DNA of 64,000 bases from Paenibacillus oceani. GTDB lineage: Bacteria > Bacillota > Bacilli > Paenibacillales > NBRC-103111. The stretch lies in NCBI RefSeq assembly GCF_014705615.1, contig NZ_JACXJA010000035.1:49301-113300 (forward strand), written 5' to 3'. Under the pieces are notes generated by a model, which had not been told where the DNA came from, did not search any database, and saw only the letters and a program-made list of their open reading frames with translations. How positions within the stretch are numbered: the stretch's first letter is position 1; each line of letters starts with the position of its first letter. Below are positions 1-8,602 of this stretch, one piece after another. Position numbers and translations under genes: made by a program.

Positions 1-1
1 C

Positions 2-535
2 GCCAATATCCCCTATTCGATCACCACTCCGATCCTGGCCAAGCTGCTCGGCGAGCCTAAGACGGTGAAACTGAAGCGGGCTGTGCTTCTTATCGAAAAA
101 GGGGCGGCCAAACGGTTCACAGCTACTCCCATTATAGATCCGCGTACTCTCGCCTGGAGAATGTGGTACGAGATCCGGCTTATACGGTCGGTATCCCCCA
201 GCCACTTTTCCCCGCCGCCTCGCGTGGATTCCGCCGTTGTAATCATTAGCAGAAAAATGGAGCCTGTCGTTCCTCCTCACTACCAGGAAAGGTTTCTCGC
301 CTTCGCCGTATACAGTCTCCGCTATCTGAAGTTACCGTTTGACGAATCGATGGCCGGTGTGTTCACTCCTCCACAGTTGGCACGATTGACGAGAACGCTG
401 AAGATCGACCGAAGTCAGCCGGTCTGTTGCTTGAGCGAGCAGCAGTGGGGCGAGTTATTTCTGGCGATGATCCGGCACGTCCAGCCGCATCGATGGCCCA
501 AATTACCGAAGCATCGGTCCCGTAAAAGCAAATAG
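2..535 (+). CDS. rRNA adenine N6-methyltransferase, Erm/KsgA family (C-terminal part)
   Basis: The gene enters from the left edge, so its start and SAM-binding N-terminus lie outside the window. The first visible residues, ANIPYSITTPIL, match motif IV (N-[IL]-P-Y) of the family, where the target adenine stacks. Further on, VSPSHFSPPPRVDSAVV matches the conserved proline-rich stretch leading into the small C-terminal helical domain. Family members dimethylate adenine in 23S rRNA (Erm, giving macrolide-lincosamide-streptogramin resistance) or 16S rRNA (KsgA). The remaining segment reads more like the Erm-like group of soil Bacilli than KsgA, but the subgroup cannot be settled from the C-terminal half. 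It ends just before a strong hairpin terminator. Confidence 0.85.
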   Translation, partial: ANIPYSITTPILAKLLGEPKTVKLKRAVLLIEKGAAKRFTATPIIDPRTLAWRMWYEIRLIRSVSPSHFSPPPRVDSAVVIISRKMEPVVPPHYQERFLAFAVYSLRYLKLPFDESMAGVFTPPQLARLTRTLKIDRSQPVCCLSEQQWGELFLAMIRHVQPHRWPKLPKHRSRKSK

Positions 536-543
536 TGGCATAG

Positions 544-569
544 AAAAAGCACCTTCTCAGGTGCTTTTT
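544..569. terminator. Bidirectional rho-independent terminator
   Basis: An 11-bp stem AAAAAGCACCT / AGGTGCTTTTT with a 4-nt loop has A and T runs on both sides. It lies between the convergent methyltransferase and aminotransferase genes, so it can stop both transcripts. Confidence 0.9.
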
Positions 570-593
570 ATTTTCGGAGTATCGGTATCCCTT

Positions 594-1781
594 TCAGCCA
601 ACCGGCATCATCACCCGCATAAATTTCCCGATCCGCTCCAGCGCTTTCTCCAAATCGACTAGCGAGGTTGCATAGGAGCAGCGAACAAAGCCTTCTCCTC
701 CCGTTCCGAATACATGTCCCGGCACGACCGCCACGTTCGCTTCCTCCAGCAGCCGAAGAGCGAACTGCTCGGATGTCATGCCGGTAGAAGTTATGGAAGG
801 GAATGCATAAAAAGCTCCTTCAGGCTCGTGACAGCGCAGCCCGATTGCATTCAGGCCCTCTACAAACAGCTTGCGTCGTTTATTATAGCTCGCCATCATC
901 TCATCCTTGGCCGCCATTCCATGGCGCAGCGATTCCAGCGCGGCGATCTGTGCCAGAGTAGGAGCGCACATGGCCGTATACTGGTGAATTTTCAGCATGC
1001 CGACGATCAACTCCCGCGGGCCGCAAGCATAGCCTACCCGCCAGCCTGTCATCGCGAACGCTTTGGAGAAGCCGCTGATGACGATCGTGCGCTCCTTCAT
1101 ACCCGGCATGGATGCGATACTGACATGTTTTCTTCCATAAGTCAGCTCGGCATATACTTCGTCCGAAATGACAACCAAGTTATGTTGGATAATGAGCTTG
1201 ACTAGTGGCAGCCAATCCTGCTCCGTCATCACCGTTCCGGTCGGATTACACGGATAATTGATCATGAGCACCTTGGAACGGGGTGTAATCGCCGCTTGCA
1301 GCGCTTGCGGGGTCAGCTTGAACTGTTCCTCTGCCGTTGCTGCCACTTCCACGATGGAGCCGCCTTGCAGATGGGTAATCGGTTCATAGGCAATATAGCT
1401 TGGCGCCGGAATCAGCACCTCATCGCCCGGATCGATTACGGTCCGCAGGGCCAGGTCGACGGCTTCACTGCTCCCCATCGTCACGATGATTTCCTGTGTC
1501 GGGTCGTAAGACATCGCGAAGCTGCCGGCCAAATAAGCCGAAATCTCTTCCCGCAACTCCATCAAGCCGGCGTTGGAGGTGTATTTCGTCTGCCCTTCCC
1601 GCAGTGCCTGGATGCAAGCTTCGCGCACCTTCACCGGTGTAACGAAATCCGGCTCGCCGACTCCAAGGGAGATCGTATCTCCGCCTGCTGTATTCAGATC
1701 AAAAAAAGCGCGTATTCCCGACGGCCGAATATCCCGTACACGCGAGGATAAAAACGAACCTGTCCTCTCTCTACTAATCAT
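594..1781 (-). CDS. PLP-dependent class I/II aminotransferase
   Basis: A 395-residue fold-type I aminotransferase. The PLP-lysine motif GFSKAFAMTGWRVGY puts the Schiff-base lysine near residue 240. NYPCNPTG (cofactor and substrate site) and SDEVYAELTYG (Asp that contacts the pyridine nitrogen) are also present, and the length is normal. The family transfers amino groups from aspartate, aromatic or other amino acids to 2-oxoacids; the exact substrate cannot be read from the sequence. The ATG overlaps the stop of the upstream MocR regulator in an ATGA, so the two are probably translationally coupled. That suggests the regulator controls this enzyme or that the two act in one pathway. Confidence 0.88.
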   Translation of the reverse strand: MISRERTGSFLSSRVRDIRPSGIRAFFDLNTAGGDTISLGVGEPDFVTPVKVREACIQALREGQTKYTSNAGLMELREEISAYLAGSFAMSYDPTQEIIVTMGSSEAVDLALRTVIDPGDEVLIPAPSYIAYEPITHLQGGSIVEVAATAEEQFKLTPQALQAAITPRSKVLMINYPCNPTGTVMTEQDWLPLVKLIIQHNLVVISDEVYAELTYGRKHVSIASMPGMKERTIVISGFSKAFAMTGWRVGYACGPRELIVGMLKIHQYTAMCAPTLAQIAALESLRHGMAAKDEMMASYNKRRKLFVEGLNAIGLRCHEPEGAFYAFPSITSTGMTSEQFALRLLEEANVAVVPGHVFGTGGEGFVRCSYATSLVDLEKALERIGKFMRVMMPVG

Positions 1782-3292
1782 ATTTCATCTTCCCCCATTC
1801 CTAATGGTCCGGCCTGAAACACGCTCCGCACCTGCTCGCTGATGATTTGAATCCCCCGCTCGATATTCTCATCCGTCACACGTGAAAAGCCAAGCCGCAA
1901 CGTATTCGTCCCTTCGCCTTCTTGCACAAAAAACTTGTCTCCCGGAGTAAATATAACACCCTGGTCCGTGCAAGCTTCCAGCAGCCGTTGCGTATCTACG
2001 ACTGACGGGAAGGTAAGAAACAAATGCAAGCCCCCGTCACCGGATAGCTGAGCCTCCGGGAGATGGGCTTCACAGCATGCCTTCGTCAGTTCATATTTGC
2101 GTTTGTATTCCAAACGTGCTTTTTTTACATATTTATCGAAATTTCCATTGATCAAATATTGATACAGGATCGATTGATCGATCGTCGACGTATGGATGGT
2201 GCGCGCCCGTTTCATGCTCTCCAGATGGTCGATTAGCGCCCGGTCTCCAAGCACCCAGCCCACTCGCAGGCCGGGGAACAGCACCTTGGAGAAGCTACCG
2301 ATATAAATGACTCCGTTCCCACGTCCTGCAGTCGCGATTAAAGGCGATACATGCGCTCCCGAGTAGCGCAGCTCCTCGTTGAATCCATCCTCGATCACGG
2401 GAATCTGATAGTGCCTCATTAATTGGATAACGGCGCTGCGCTTCGCCGGCGACATGACGATGCCTGTCGGGTTGTGATACGAAGGAGTCAAATAGGCCAG
2501 ATCGAAGCGGTTTGACTTCTGCAATACCGCCTCCAGCTGTTCCACGTTAATCCCGTCACGTTCCATCGGAATGCCGGTAATCTCAAATCGGTGCAGCTTC
2601 AAATTTTTGATCGCCGTATGATGGGTCGGATTTTCGCAAAGGGCCGATCCGCGGCGCGTTAAAGGACGCAGTGCCGACAGCACCAGGTCGAAGCCTTCGG
2701 TAAACCCGCTCGTGATCAGCATCTCTTTGCCGCTTGGATCGACGCCCTTATTCTCCATATAACGCATCAGGTAATCAATCAGCGGCTTGTAGCCCTTCGC
2801 ATAGCCGTAGTTGAGCAGTACCTGTCCCTCGATAGCCATCCGATCCATAAAAGCACGACGCACATCTCCCAGATCGAACAGCCGCTCATCCGGAGCGATG
2901 CTTGTGAATGAGATCGTTCCTTTGCCTGCGCGGATACCCTGCTTCATCAGATCTAGCTCTACAGCCGATTGCGCATACTCGTTCATTTTGGCCTTCCAGT
3001 CGAGGTGCCAGGCGGCGGAGCTGTCGGCTCCTCCCTGCTCCGCATCCGGATGGCCCACCATGGCCACGTAGCTGCCTTTGCCGGGAATCGCATAAGTAAA
3101 ACCGTCATCCTCCAGACCTTCATAGGCAGCGATGACCGTATTGCGGCTCACCTTGAGCAGGACGCTTAATTCTCGCGTGGAGGGCAGCTTCTGGTCCGCT
3201 TGAAGCGCCCCTTTTATAATTAGACGTTTCATATATTCTTTTACTTGGATGACGACCGGACGGTCGCCAGCTTGCTTGAAATCCTGGAACAT
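1778..3292 (-). CDS. MocR-type GntR regulator with aminotransferase domain
   Basis: About 504 residues. The N-terminal winged helix of GntR type (PSTRELSVLLKVSRNTVIAA, residues roughly 1-75) is followed by a class I aminotransferase-like domain with the PLP-lysine motif YIGSFSKVLFPGLRVGW (lysine near 336). MocR proteins use the PLP-bound domain as a sensor and usually control vitamin B6, GABA, taurine or amino-acid genes. The start chosen is the ATG at 3292, which gives the canonical regulator N-terminus (MFQDF) with a GGGGG stretch upstream; the frame stays open 44 codons further up but that part is not regulator-like. It overlaps the downstream aminotransferase by 4 nt. An inverted repeat at 3344-3380 is a likely autoregulatory operator. 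Confidence 0.88.
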   Translation of the reverse strand: MFQDFKQAGDRPVVIQVKEYMKRLIIKGALQADQKLPSTRELSVLLKVSRNTVIAAYEGLEDDGFTYAIPGKGSYVAMVGHPDAEQGGADSSAAWHLDWKAKMNEYAQSAVELDLMKQGIRAGKGTISFTSIAPDERLFDLGDVRRAFMDRMAIEGQVLLNYGYAKGYKPLIDYLMRYMENKGVDPSGKEMLITSGFTEGFDLVLSALRPLTRRGSALCENPTHHTAIKNLKLHRFEITGIPMERDGINVEQLEAVLQKSNRFDLAYLTPSYHNPTGIVMSPAKRSAVIQLMRHYQIPVIEDGFNEELRYSGAHVSPLIATAGRGNGVIYIGSFSKVLFPGLRVGWVLGDRALIDHLESMKRARTIHTSTIDQSILYQYLINGNFDKYVKKARLEYKRKYELTKACCEAHLPEAQLSGDGGLHLFLTFPSVVDTQRLLEACTDQGVIFTPGDKFFVQEGEGTNTLRLGFSRVTDENIERGIQIISEQVRSVFQAGPLGMGEDEI

Positions 3293-3343
3293 CCTTTCAT
3301 CGCCCCCATACTTAATGATCGCATAGGAAACAAAAGAAATATA

Positions 3344-3380
3344 GAACCACCGTACTGGATTTTTCATCCTACAGTGGTTC
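3344..3380. promoter_or_regulatory. Inverted repeat upstream of the MocR gene (candidate operator)
   Basis: The left arm GAACCACCGTACTGGAT and the right arm ATCCTACAGTGGTTC are near-perfect reverse complements, differing by one base and a 2-nt bulge, with a 5-nt centre. It lies about 50 nt upstream of the regulator start. There is no T-run that would make it a good terminator, and MocR proteins commonly bind repeated sites at their own promoter, so operator is the better reading. That role is inferred. Confidence 0.5.
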
Positions 3381-3429
3381 CTTCCCTTTTTGATATGTAG
3401 TGGAGTAATCCAAAACAACAACAAATTTG

Positions 3430-3590
3430 CTACTTCTTCGCCAAAAAACCCGATACAATTAATACTAAACCTGATAAAACGATGAAGAATTCGAAACCAT
3501 ACAGATTAATCCCTGGTTCGCCCTGGTATATAAACCGGCTAACATAAAAGAAATTCCTAACAACATAACTTTGATTGAACGCATCGCCAT
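3430..3590 (-). pseudogene. Small membrane protein, frameshifted
   Basis: One frame starting at 3590 reads MAMRSIKVMLLGISFMLAGL (first hydrophobic helix). A second frame then reads YQGEPGINLYGFEFFIVLSG and ends LVSGFLAKK (second helix), stopping at 3430. Joining them near position 3528 by adding one base gives a continuous protein of about 52 residues with two membrane spans and a lysine-rich end, a layout seen in small uncharacterised Bacilli membrane proteins. As it stands, neither frame encodes the full protein. It is either a real single-base deletion or a sequencing error. A GGGGGTGGG ribosome site precedes the start. Confidence 0.55.
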
Positions 3591-3673
3591 GCCCACCCCC
3601 GAAGTGCTTGTTCGCCAATTGCAAAGTTCCAGCCTCACCGGGTAATCGGGATCAATGTGAAGATCAACCCTAT

Positions 3674-3695
3674 AGGTAGTAAAATAATACTACCT
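3674..3695. promoter_or_regulatory. Perfect inverted repeat upstream of the small membrane protein
   Basis: Eight-base arms AGGTAGTA / TACTACCT are separated by 6 nt. It lies about 85 nt upstream of the small membrane protein start, in AT-rich DNA. The symmetry suggests a repressor site; no regulator can be assigned. Confidence 0.35.
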
Positions 3696-3784
3696 CCACC
3701 CCCATTTGATTAACACTACCAGGGCTTGGAAAGTTGCGAAATTTATATATATTATTCACTCTCCCTCCTCTAAGCACAAAAATA

Positions 3785-3808
3785 CGCACACTTCTTAAGA
3801 AGTGTGCG
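3785..3808 (-). terminator. Rho-independent terminator of the GH125 operon
   Basis: A perfect 24-bp palindrome centred on TTAA (arm CGCACACTTCTT) is followed on the minus strand by TATTTTTGTG. It is the first hairpin after the GH125 stop codon and is the probable end of the leftward glycan operon. The absence of a separate loop makes it less typical, so a protein-binding palindrome is an alternative. Confidence 0.55.
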
Positions 3809-4010
3809 CGAAATAACTGGAATCCATTTCCTTACTGCAAAACGTTTTTCTAGCCTCTTGAATAAATTCCTGCACAGCGGCAGGAATGCCATCTAATCCT
3901 TCTGCTCCTCCAACGAATAACCTGCTCGTGAGCAGGACTATGAACGACAGGAGCCGTTCCGCAGCATTCGCAACAAGGATCGCTCTTTTTTCCCGCAAGA
4001 TACAGACCAT
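3795..4010 (-). other. Possible relict coding segment after GH125
   Basis: A 71-codon frame opens immediately after the GH125 stop and ends inside the palindrome at 3785-3808. Its second half (GIPAAVQEFIQEARKTFC) looks protein-like. In the first half the neighbouring frame looks more protein-like, with a cysteine cluster SDPCCECCGTAPVVHSPAHE. This would fit a small metal-binding protein broken by one frameshift. I do not recognise a family, and it may be non-coding. Confidence 0.22.
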
Positions 4011-5345
4011 CTACTTCCCGTCCCGCTCGAACAATCCGCGTTCCATCGCTCGATACACCAGCATCGCGAACATGCTGTTGGACCAGGCAAACCAAGGTCG
4101 CGTAAAGGTCGCCGGATCATCGGCGTGAAACCCTTCGTGCATAAAGCCGGTATCCGCATCCGTCACTTCCAGCAGATCGATCATCTCCATCATTTCTTCT
4201 TCGCCGGTAGCGGTCAGCCCCTGCATCGACAGCGCCAAATGCCACACATAGTCCGGAGGCGTATGTGGGCTGCCGATGCCTTTGGCCGCTTGGCCTTCGA
4301 AATAATAAGGATTGTCCTTGCTAAGAATGAACGACCGCGTGTTGCGATAAATCGGATCATCTGCGGAAGCATAGCCGATATACGGAATCGACATCAGCGA
4401 CGGCGTGCCCGCATCGTCCATCAGGCAATAATTGCCGAAGCCGTCCGTTTCGAAAGCATAAATCGGCCCATACTTCGCATGATGATAAATCCCGTACAGC
4501 CGGATGCCGTGTTCGATTTCTTCCTCGAGCTTCTCCATCTCCTCGGCAAAACGAACGTCGCGGAACACATAGCGGGCAATCTTCTGCATTTGCCGCAATA
4601 CGGCGACGACGAACATATTCGAAGGAATGTTGTAATGAAAGTCGCAGGCATCGTCGCTGGCGCGGAATCCGGACCAGATCATCCCGGTATAGTTGACCGG
4701 CATGCCCTTGCCTTCGTTGCGAAGCGTATCGATCGCCGGACAATCCCGGCGCATGAACGTATAGGATGAAAGCTCGCCATGAAGCTGCTCTACCTTCCAG
4801 AGATCGACCGCCGTACGCATCGCTTTGCTGAAATTCTCGTCGAAGATATCGGTATGCCCGGTTTCCTGCCAATACAGATAAGAAAGCTGCATCGAAAAAC
4901 AGATCGAATCGAGCTCGAATTTCCGCTCCCATACCCAAGGCGACATGTCCGTTTCGTCATTCGCATCCCAATGCCAGTCGTTCGGCCCTTCATTAAACGC
5001 ATTGGCGTACGGGTCCTTCAAAATATAAAACATCTGGCGCCGGATCAAGCCGCCGATGATGCTCCGCAATTCCGCATCTTCTTTGGCCAGCGGTACATAA
5101 TGGCGCACCTGCTCCACCGAATCGCGCAGCCACATGGCCGGAATATCACCGGTAATGACAAAGGTCGTGCCGTCCTCCATCCGCTTCGTGGTCGTTTCGA
5201 GCGTATTGGGAAAACAATTGTTGAACAGCGCCAGCAGCTTCGGCCGATGCGCCAGCTTGCTCTCCGCTGTCTGCAGCACCCGCTTCACGCTTGGCGGAAC
5301 GGCAAACGAACCCAAATCGATTTTCGGCAGCCTGAATTGTTCCAT
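4011..5345 (-). CDS. Glycoside hydrolase family 125 (exo-alpha-1,6-mannosidase type)
   Basis: A 444-residue protein with the GH125 hallmark GDIPAMWLRDSVEQVRHY near residue 67, then NEGPNDWHWDANDETDMSPW and the closing region FHADDPATFTRPWFAWSNSM that carries the second active-site segment in this family. Known GH125 enzymes are inverting, metal-independent exo-alpha-1,6-mannosidases. There is no signal peptide, so it should act in the cytosol on imported mannose-containing oligosaccharides. It is the last gene of the kinase-regulator-transporter operon, with only 15 nt to the permease before it. The ribosome site GGAGGAGG supports the start. Length is normal for the family. Confidence 0.92.
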   Translation of the reverse strand: MEQFRLPKIDLGSFAVPPSVKRVLQTAESKLAHRPKLLALFNNCFPNTLETTTKRMEDGTTFVITGDIPAMWLRDSVEQVRHYVPLAKEDAELRSIIGGLIRRQMFYILKDPYANAFNEGPNDWHWDANDETDMSPWVWERKFELDSICFSMQLSYLYWQETGHTDIFDENFSKAMRTAVDLWKVEQLHGELSSYTFMRRDCPAIDTLRNEGKGMPVNYTGMIWSGFRASDDACDFHYNIPSNMFVVAVLRQMQKIARYVFRDVRFAEEMEKLEEEIEHGIRLYGIYHHAKYGPIYAFETDGFGNYCLMDDAGTPSLMSIPYIGYASADDPIYRNTRSFILSKDNPYYFEGQAAKGIGSPHTPPDYVWHLALSMQGLTATGEEEMMEMIDLLEVTDADTGFMHEGFHADDPATFTRPWFAWSNSMFAMLVYRAMERGLFERDGK

Positions 5346-5360
5346 CCCGAGTCCTCCTCC

Positions 5361-6185
5361 TTATCCTTTGACGGCTCCGGCCGTCATCCCTTGCATTACT
5401 TTTTTGGAGAATGCCAGATAAACGAGCAGCACCGGCATGATCACGATCACCATAGCGGCCATCATCTGCGTATAGTTTGCTGTATACTGCCCGTTGAAAT
5501 TGGTCAGCCCGATCGGCAGCGTATGCAGAGCCGGGCTTTTGAGCAGGACGAGTGCGAACGGAAACTCGTTCCAGGCGCCCAGGAAAAACAAGATGACCGA
5601 GGTCGAAATAACCGGCATACATAACGGCATCACGATGCGCAATACGGTGCTAGTCGAGCTGCTTCCGTCGATGCAAGCGGCCTCTTCGATATCGAGCGGC
5701 ACTGACTTGATGAAGTTTTCGAACAGGAACACGGCCATCGACAAATTAAAGGCTACGTACGGAAAAATAAGCGTGATCCGCTTATCCAGCAAGCCGAGCG
5801 CCTTAAATTCGACGAAAATCGGAATCAGCAAGCCATGGATCGGAATCAGCATGCCCGTCAAAAACATGAAATAAATCGTATTGCGAAACGGGAACTTGAA
5901 TCGTGCCAATATATAAGCGGTAAAAAAACCGAATAATATCGTAAAAATTACAGTAAACACACTAACAAACGCGCTGTTCCAAAAATAAGTGCCCATCTTG
6001 CCGATCCGAAAGGCATCGATATAGTTTTGAAATTGCGGGCTGGTAGGCAAAGACATGATGTTCATGTTGAATTCTTGCGACGTCTTCAACGAGGAGTAGA
6101 TCATCCATATCAAAGGGAAAATACACGACAGCGAAATGGCGATCAAAAAGATGTTAATCGCGATCTTGCCGATGGTTTTAGTCAC
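5361..6185 (-). CDS. Sugar ABC transporter permease, MalG/CUT1 type
   Basis: About 274 residues with six hydrophobic segments. The cytoplasmic EAA loop (EEAACIDGSSSTSTVLRIVM near residue 180) docks the ATPase. CUT1 permeases move oligosaccharides and pair with a MalF-type partner, which is the next gene upstream. I chose the GTG at 6185 (MTKTIGKIAIN) because GGAGGG lies 7 nt before it; a TTG at 6200 overlaps that ribosome site. It overlaps the partner permease by 8 nt. No ATPase gene is in the operon, so a shared MsmX-like ATPase encoded elsewhere is expected, as is usual in Bacilli. Confidence 0.9.
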   Translation of the reverse strand: MTKTIGKIAINIFLIAISLSCIFPLIWMIYSSLKTSQEFNMNIMSLPTSPQFQNYIDAFRIGKMGTYFWNSAFVSVFTVIFTILFGFFTAYILARFKFPFRNTIYFMFLTGMLIPIHGLLIPIFVEFKALGLLDKRITLIFPYVAFNLSMAVFLFENFIKSVPLDIEEAACIDGSSSTSTVLRIVMPLCMPVISTSVILFFLGAWNEFPFALVLLKSPALHTLPIGLTNFNGQYTANYTQMMAAMVIVIMPVLLVYLAFSKKVMQGMTAGAVKG

Positions 6186-7065
6186 GGTTTTTCCCTCCAA
6201 TCAGACGGCTGATCATGATCAAAGCGACGCTCAAAATCATAATCCCTACAGAAATCGCGCTTCCGTAACCAAGCTTGTACGCTTTAAACGACGTATCGTA
6301 TGCATACTGGGCCATAACGGTCGAGCTGCTGCCCGGTCCGCCGCCCGTCATGACGAATATGCTGTCGAACGCTTTCATATTCCCGGCAATACAGAGCATA
6401 ACCGCGATTTTGATCGTCGGATTCAACAGGGGAAGCGTTATGTGCAGCATTTTTTTGAACCCCGTCGCCCCGTCCAGCTCGGCCATCTCGTACACTTCGC
6501 TGTTGATGCTCTGCATCGCCGCCAAAAAGATGATCAAGTAAAAGCCGATATACTGCCACACGATCGGTACGGTTACGGAGTACATGACGATATCCGGATC
6601 GTCCAGCCACGGCTTGATCCACGACTCCAATCCGATGTTCCGCAGCAGCCAGTTCAGCATTCCTGCATCCTGGTTATAGATCATTCCCCATAAAAATCCG
6701 ATGACGACGGAGGACAACACGACGGGAATGAAAATAACCGTACGGTGGAATCCTTTCCACTTCGCCAGCTTCGACATGAGGAAAATACTGATGATAAACG
6801 CGATGCCAATCTGACCGACCACACTGAATGCGACGATCAGCAGATTGTTCAAAAACGCATGCCAGAAATTGCTGTCCACCAGCAGGTTCCGGTAATTATC
6901 CAGCCCGATAAAATCCATCTTGGGGCCGCCCGACCATTTGAAGAAGCTGTACCGTACAGCCAAAACGACAGGAACAAGCACCATGAAGGCAAAAAGGATT
7001 ACACTCGGCAGCAAATAAATGAGGAACGTAGTCCGTTTCGGGCGGATGGCTGTCGAACCATTCAT
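6178..7065 (-). CDS. Sugar ABC transporter permease, MalF/CUT1 type
   Basis: A 295-residue membrane protein with six predicted spans (first at LIYLLPSVILFAFMVLVPV). The EAA loop EMAELDGATGFKKMLHITLP lies near residue 200. It is the MalF-type half of the transporter pair. A GAAGGAGGG ribosome site 6-7 nt upstream supports the ATG. It follows the solute-binding protein gene after a 79-nt gap containing a GC-rich hairpin and overlaps the second permease. The neighbouring GH125 enzyme suggests the cargo is a mannose-containing oligosaccharide; that is inference. Confidence 0.9.
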   Translation of the reverse strand: MNGSTAIRPKRTTFLIYLLPSVILFAFMVLVPVVLAVRYSFFKWSGGPKMDFIGLDNYRNLLVDSNFWHAFLNNLLIVAFSVVGQIGIAFIISIFLMSKLAKWKGFHRTVIFIPVVLSSVVIGFLWGMIYNQDAGMLNWLLRNIGLESWIKPWLDDPDIVMYSVTVPIVWQYIGFYLIIFLAAMQSINSEVYEMAELDGATGFKKMLHITLPLLNPTIKIAVMLCIAGNMKAFDSIFVMTGGGPGSSSTVMAQYAYDTSFKAYKLGYGSAISVGIMILSVALIMISRLIGGKNRD

Positions 7066-7097
7066 CAGGCTCCCTCCTTCAAGCTTGAAACATCATA

Positions 7098-7123
7098 TTC
7101 TGCCGGGCATAACACCCGGCAGA
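7098..7123 (-). promoter_or_regulatory. Intercistronic hairpin between binding protein and permease genes
   Basis: A perfect 10-bp stem TTCTGCCGGG / CCCGGCAGAA has a 6-nt loop and no following T-run. Such hairpins commonly protect the upstream message or partly attenuate transcription so that the binding protein is made in excess of the permeases. The role here is inferred from position. Confidence 0.55.
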
Positions 7124-7144
7124 ACGCTGAATTACAGATTCGAA

Positions 7145-8479
7145 TCATTGCTTCATTTCGCTTTCATACTCTTTCTGCATTGCTTCCGCTGCCTGCTGCG
7201 GCGTATATTTACCGATCATCAGCTCCTGCATCTTCGTATTCATCGATTCGGTCAAACCCGGAGACAAGCGAGTATCATAAATCGGCGAAAATTTGGTTGT
7301 TTCGACGAGCTTCACGAGCTTTTTGCTCAGCGACGGCATTTCGATGCTTTCGATGTTATCCACCTTACTGGATGGGATATCTCCGTATTTCAGGATCAGC
7401 TTCGCGGCCTTGGAATCGGTCAGGCTTTGAATCAGCTGTTGAATATCGTCCAATTTAGCCGGATCTATCTTCGCATTGACCGCGTAAGCCCATCCGCCTC
7501 CGCCGGATACGGTGTTTTGCTCGCCTTTGGCTCCTTCGATCGCCGGGAAAACCGCAAGCTCCGTCTTCTCGACAATCTCTTTCGGTCCGCCCGTTTCGAC
7601 CGCGTTGGCCGCCCAGTTGCCTTCGATGAACATAGCCGCACTGCCGTTGTAATACAACGTACGTTGCTGATTGTTATCGATGCTGTTCATATCCTTATTG
7701 AACGCCCCTATATCCACCAGACCTTTCAATGCGGTCAATGCTTGTACAAATTCGGGATCCGTAAACTTCGCGCCTTTACCTTCAACCAGGTCGTTAAACC
7801 ATTGCGTTCCGGTATAGCGAGTCCCCAGCGTGCTCATGTAGGAGGAGTTCACGACCCATTTCGCTTTATTGCCGAGGGCGATCGGGGTAATGTTCTGATT
7901 TTTCAATTCTTTGATCAGCGTTTCGAAGTCGCTCCATGTTTTTGGAAATTCCGGGAATCCGGCTTTGGCCACCAAGTCCTTGTTGTAATAGATGACATGA
8001 GTAGGTCCGCCGGTCATTTGGATGCCGTACGTTTTTCCGTCAATCGTGTAAGGATCCAGAACGCCCTCGGTAAAGCCGTCTTTCCATGCCGCATTTTTAT
8101 CCAATTGATCGTTAAGCGGCCGAAGCAGTCCGTTCTCTACGAAAGTCGATACCATGGACGGCTTGACGAGGAACACATCCGGCAGCTCATTCGCCGCTGC
8201 CAATGTTTTAATTTTCGTTTCGTAGCTGTCATGGGACTGAACTTCTTCGTCGAACGTTACATCGGGATGATCCTTCTTGAACTGCTCAATCAAGTCGGCC
8301 TGATGGCTCGGCTGTGCCGAATTTTTATCATACATATGCATAAATTTGATTTTTGCCTTCGCCTTATCCTTCGCGCCCTCCGCCGATTCGGAACCGCTAT
8401 TCGAGCTGCAGCCTGCAGCGACCAGCGCCAAGCTTGTAACGAGCAGCGTCGCAGTTAACCCTTTGTTTGCTTTTTTCAC
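7145..8479 (-). CDS. Sugar ABC transporter solute-binding lipoprotein
   Basis: A 444-residue family 1 extracellular solute-binding protein. It has a lipoprotein signal (ATLLVTSLALVAAGC) with the lipidated cysteine near residue 24, a Ser/Gly linker, and the typical segments GLLRPLNDQLDKNAAW, YGIQMTGGPTHVIYYNKDLV and AAMFIEGNWA. The start codon is GTG, preceded by GGGGAG. It is anchored outside the membrane and should deliver an oligosaccharide to the two permeases encoded next. Among the four solute-binding proteins in the window, this is the only one with permeases beside it. Confidence 0.9.
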   Translation of the reverse strand: MKKANKGLTATLLVTSLALVAAGCSSNSGSESAEGAKDKAKAKIKFMHMYDKNSAQPSHQADLIEQFKKDHPDVTFDEEVQSHDSYETKIKTLAAANELPDVFLVKPSMVSTFVENGLLRPLNDQLDKNAAWKDGFTEGVLDPYTIDGKTYGIQMTGGPTHVIYYNKDLVAKAGFPEFPKTWSDFETLIKELKNQNITPIALGNKAKWVVNSSYMSTLGTRYTGTQWFNDLVEGKGAKFTDPEFVQALTALKGLVDIGAFNKDMNSIDNNQQRTLYYNGSAAMFIEGNWAANAVETGGPKEIVEKTELAVFPAIEGAKGEQNTVSGGGGWAYAVNAKIDPAKLDDIQQLIQSLTDSKAAKLILKYGDIPSSKVDNIESIEMPSLSKKLVKLVETTKFSPIYDTRLSPGLTESMNTKMQELMIGKYTPQQAAEAMQKEYESEMKQ

Positions 8480-8602
8480 CGTACAACTCCCCTTTGTCCT
8501 TGTAGTAGGTACTTTTGCCTGATAAGGTGAGTATATAAAAGTTGAGCGGACAAAAAAGTAGACATATCTATGAAATTATCCGTAAATGTGTCCTGTTGCG
8601 AA

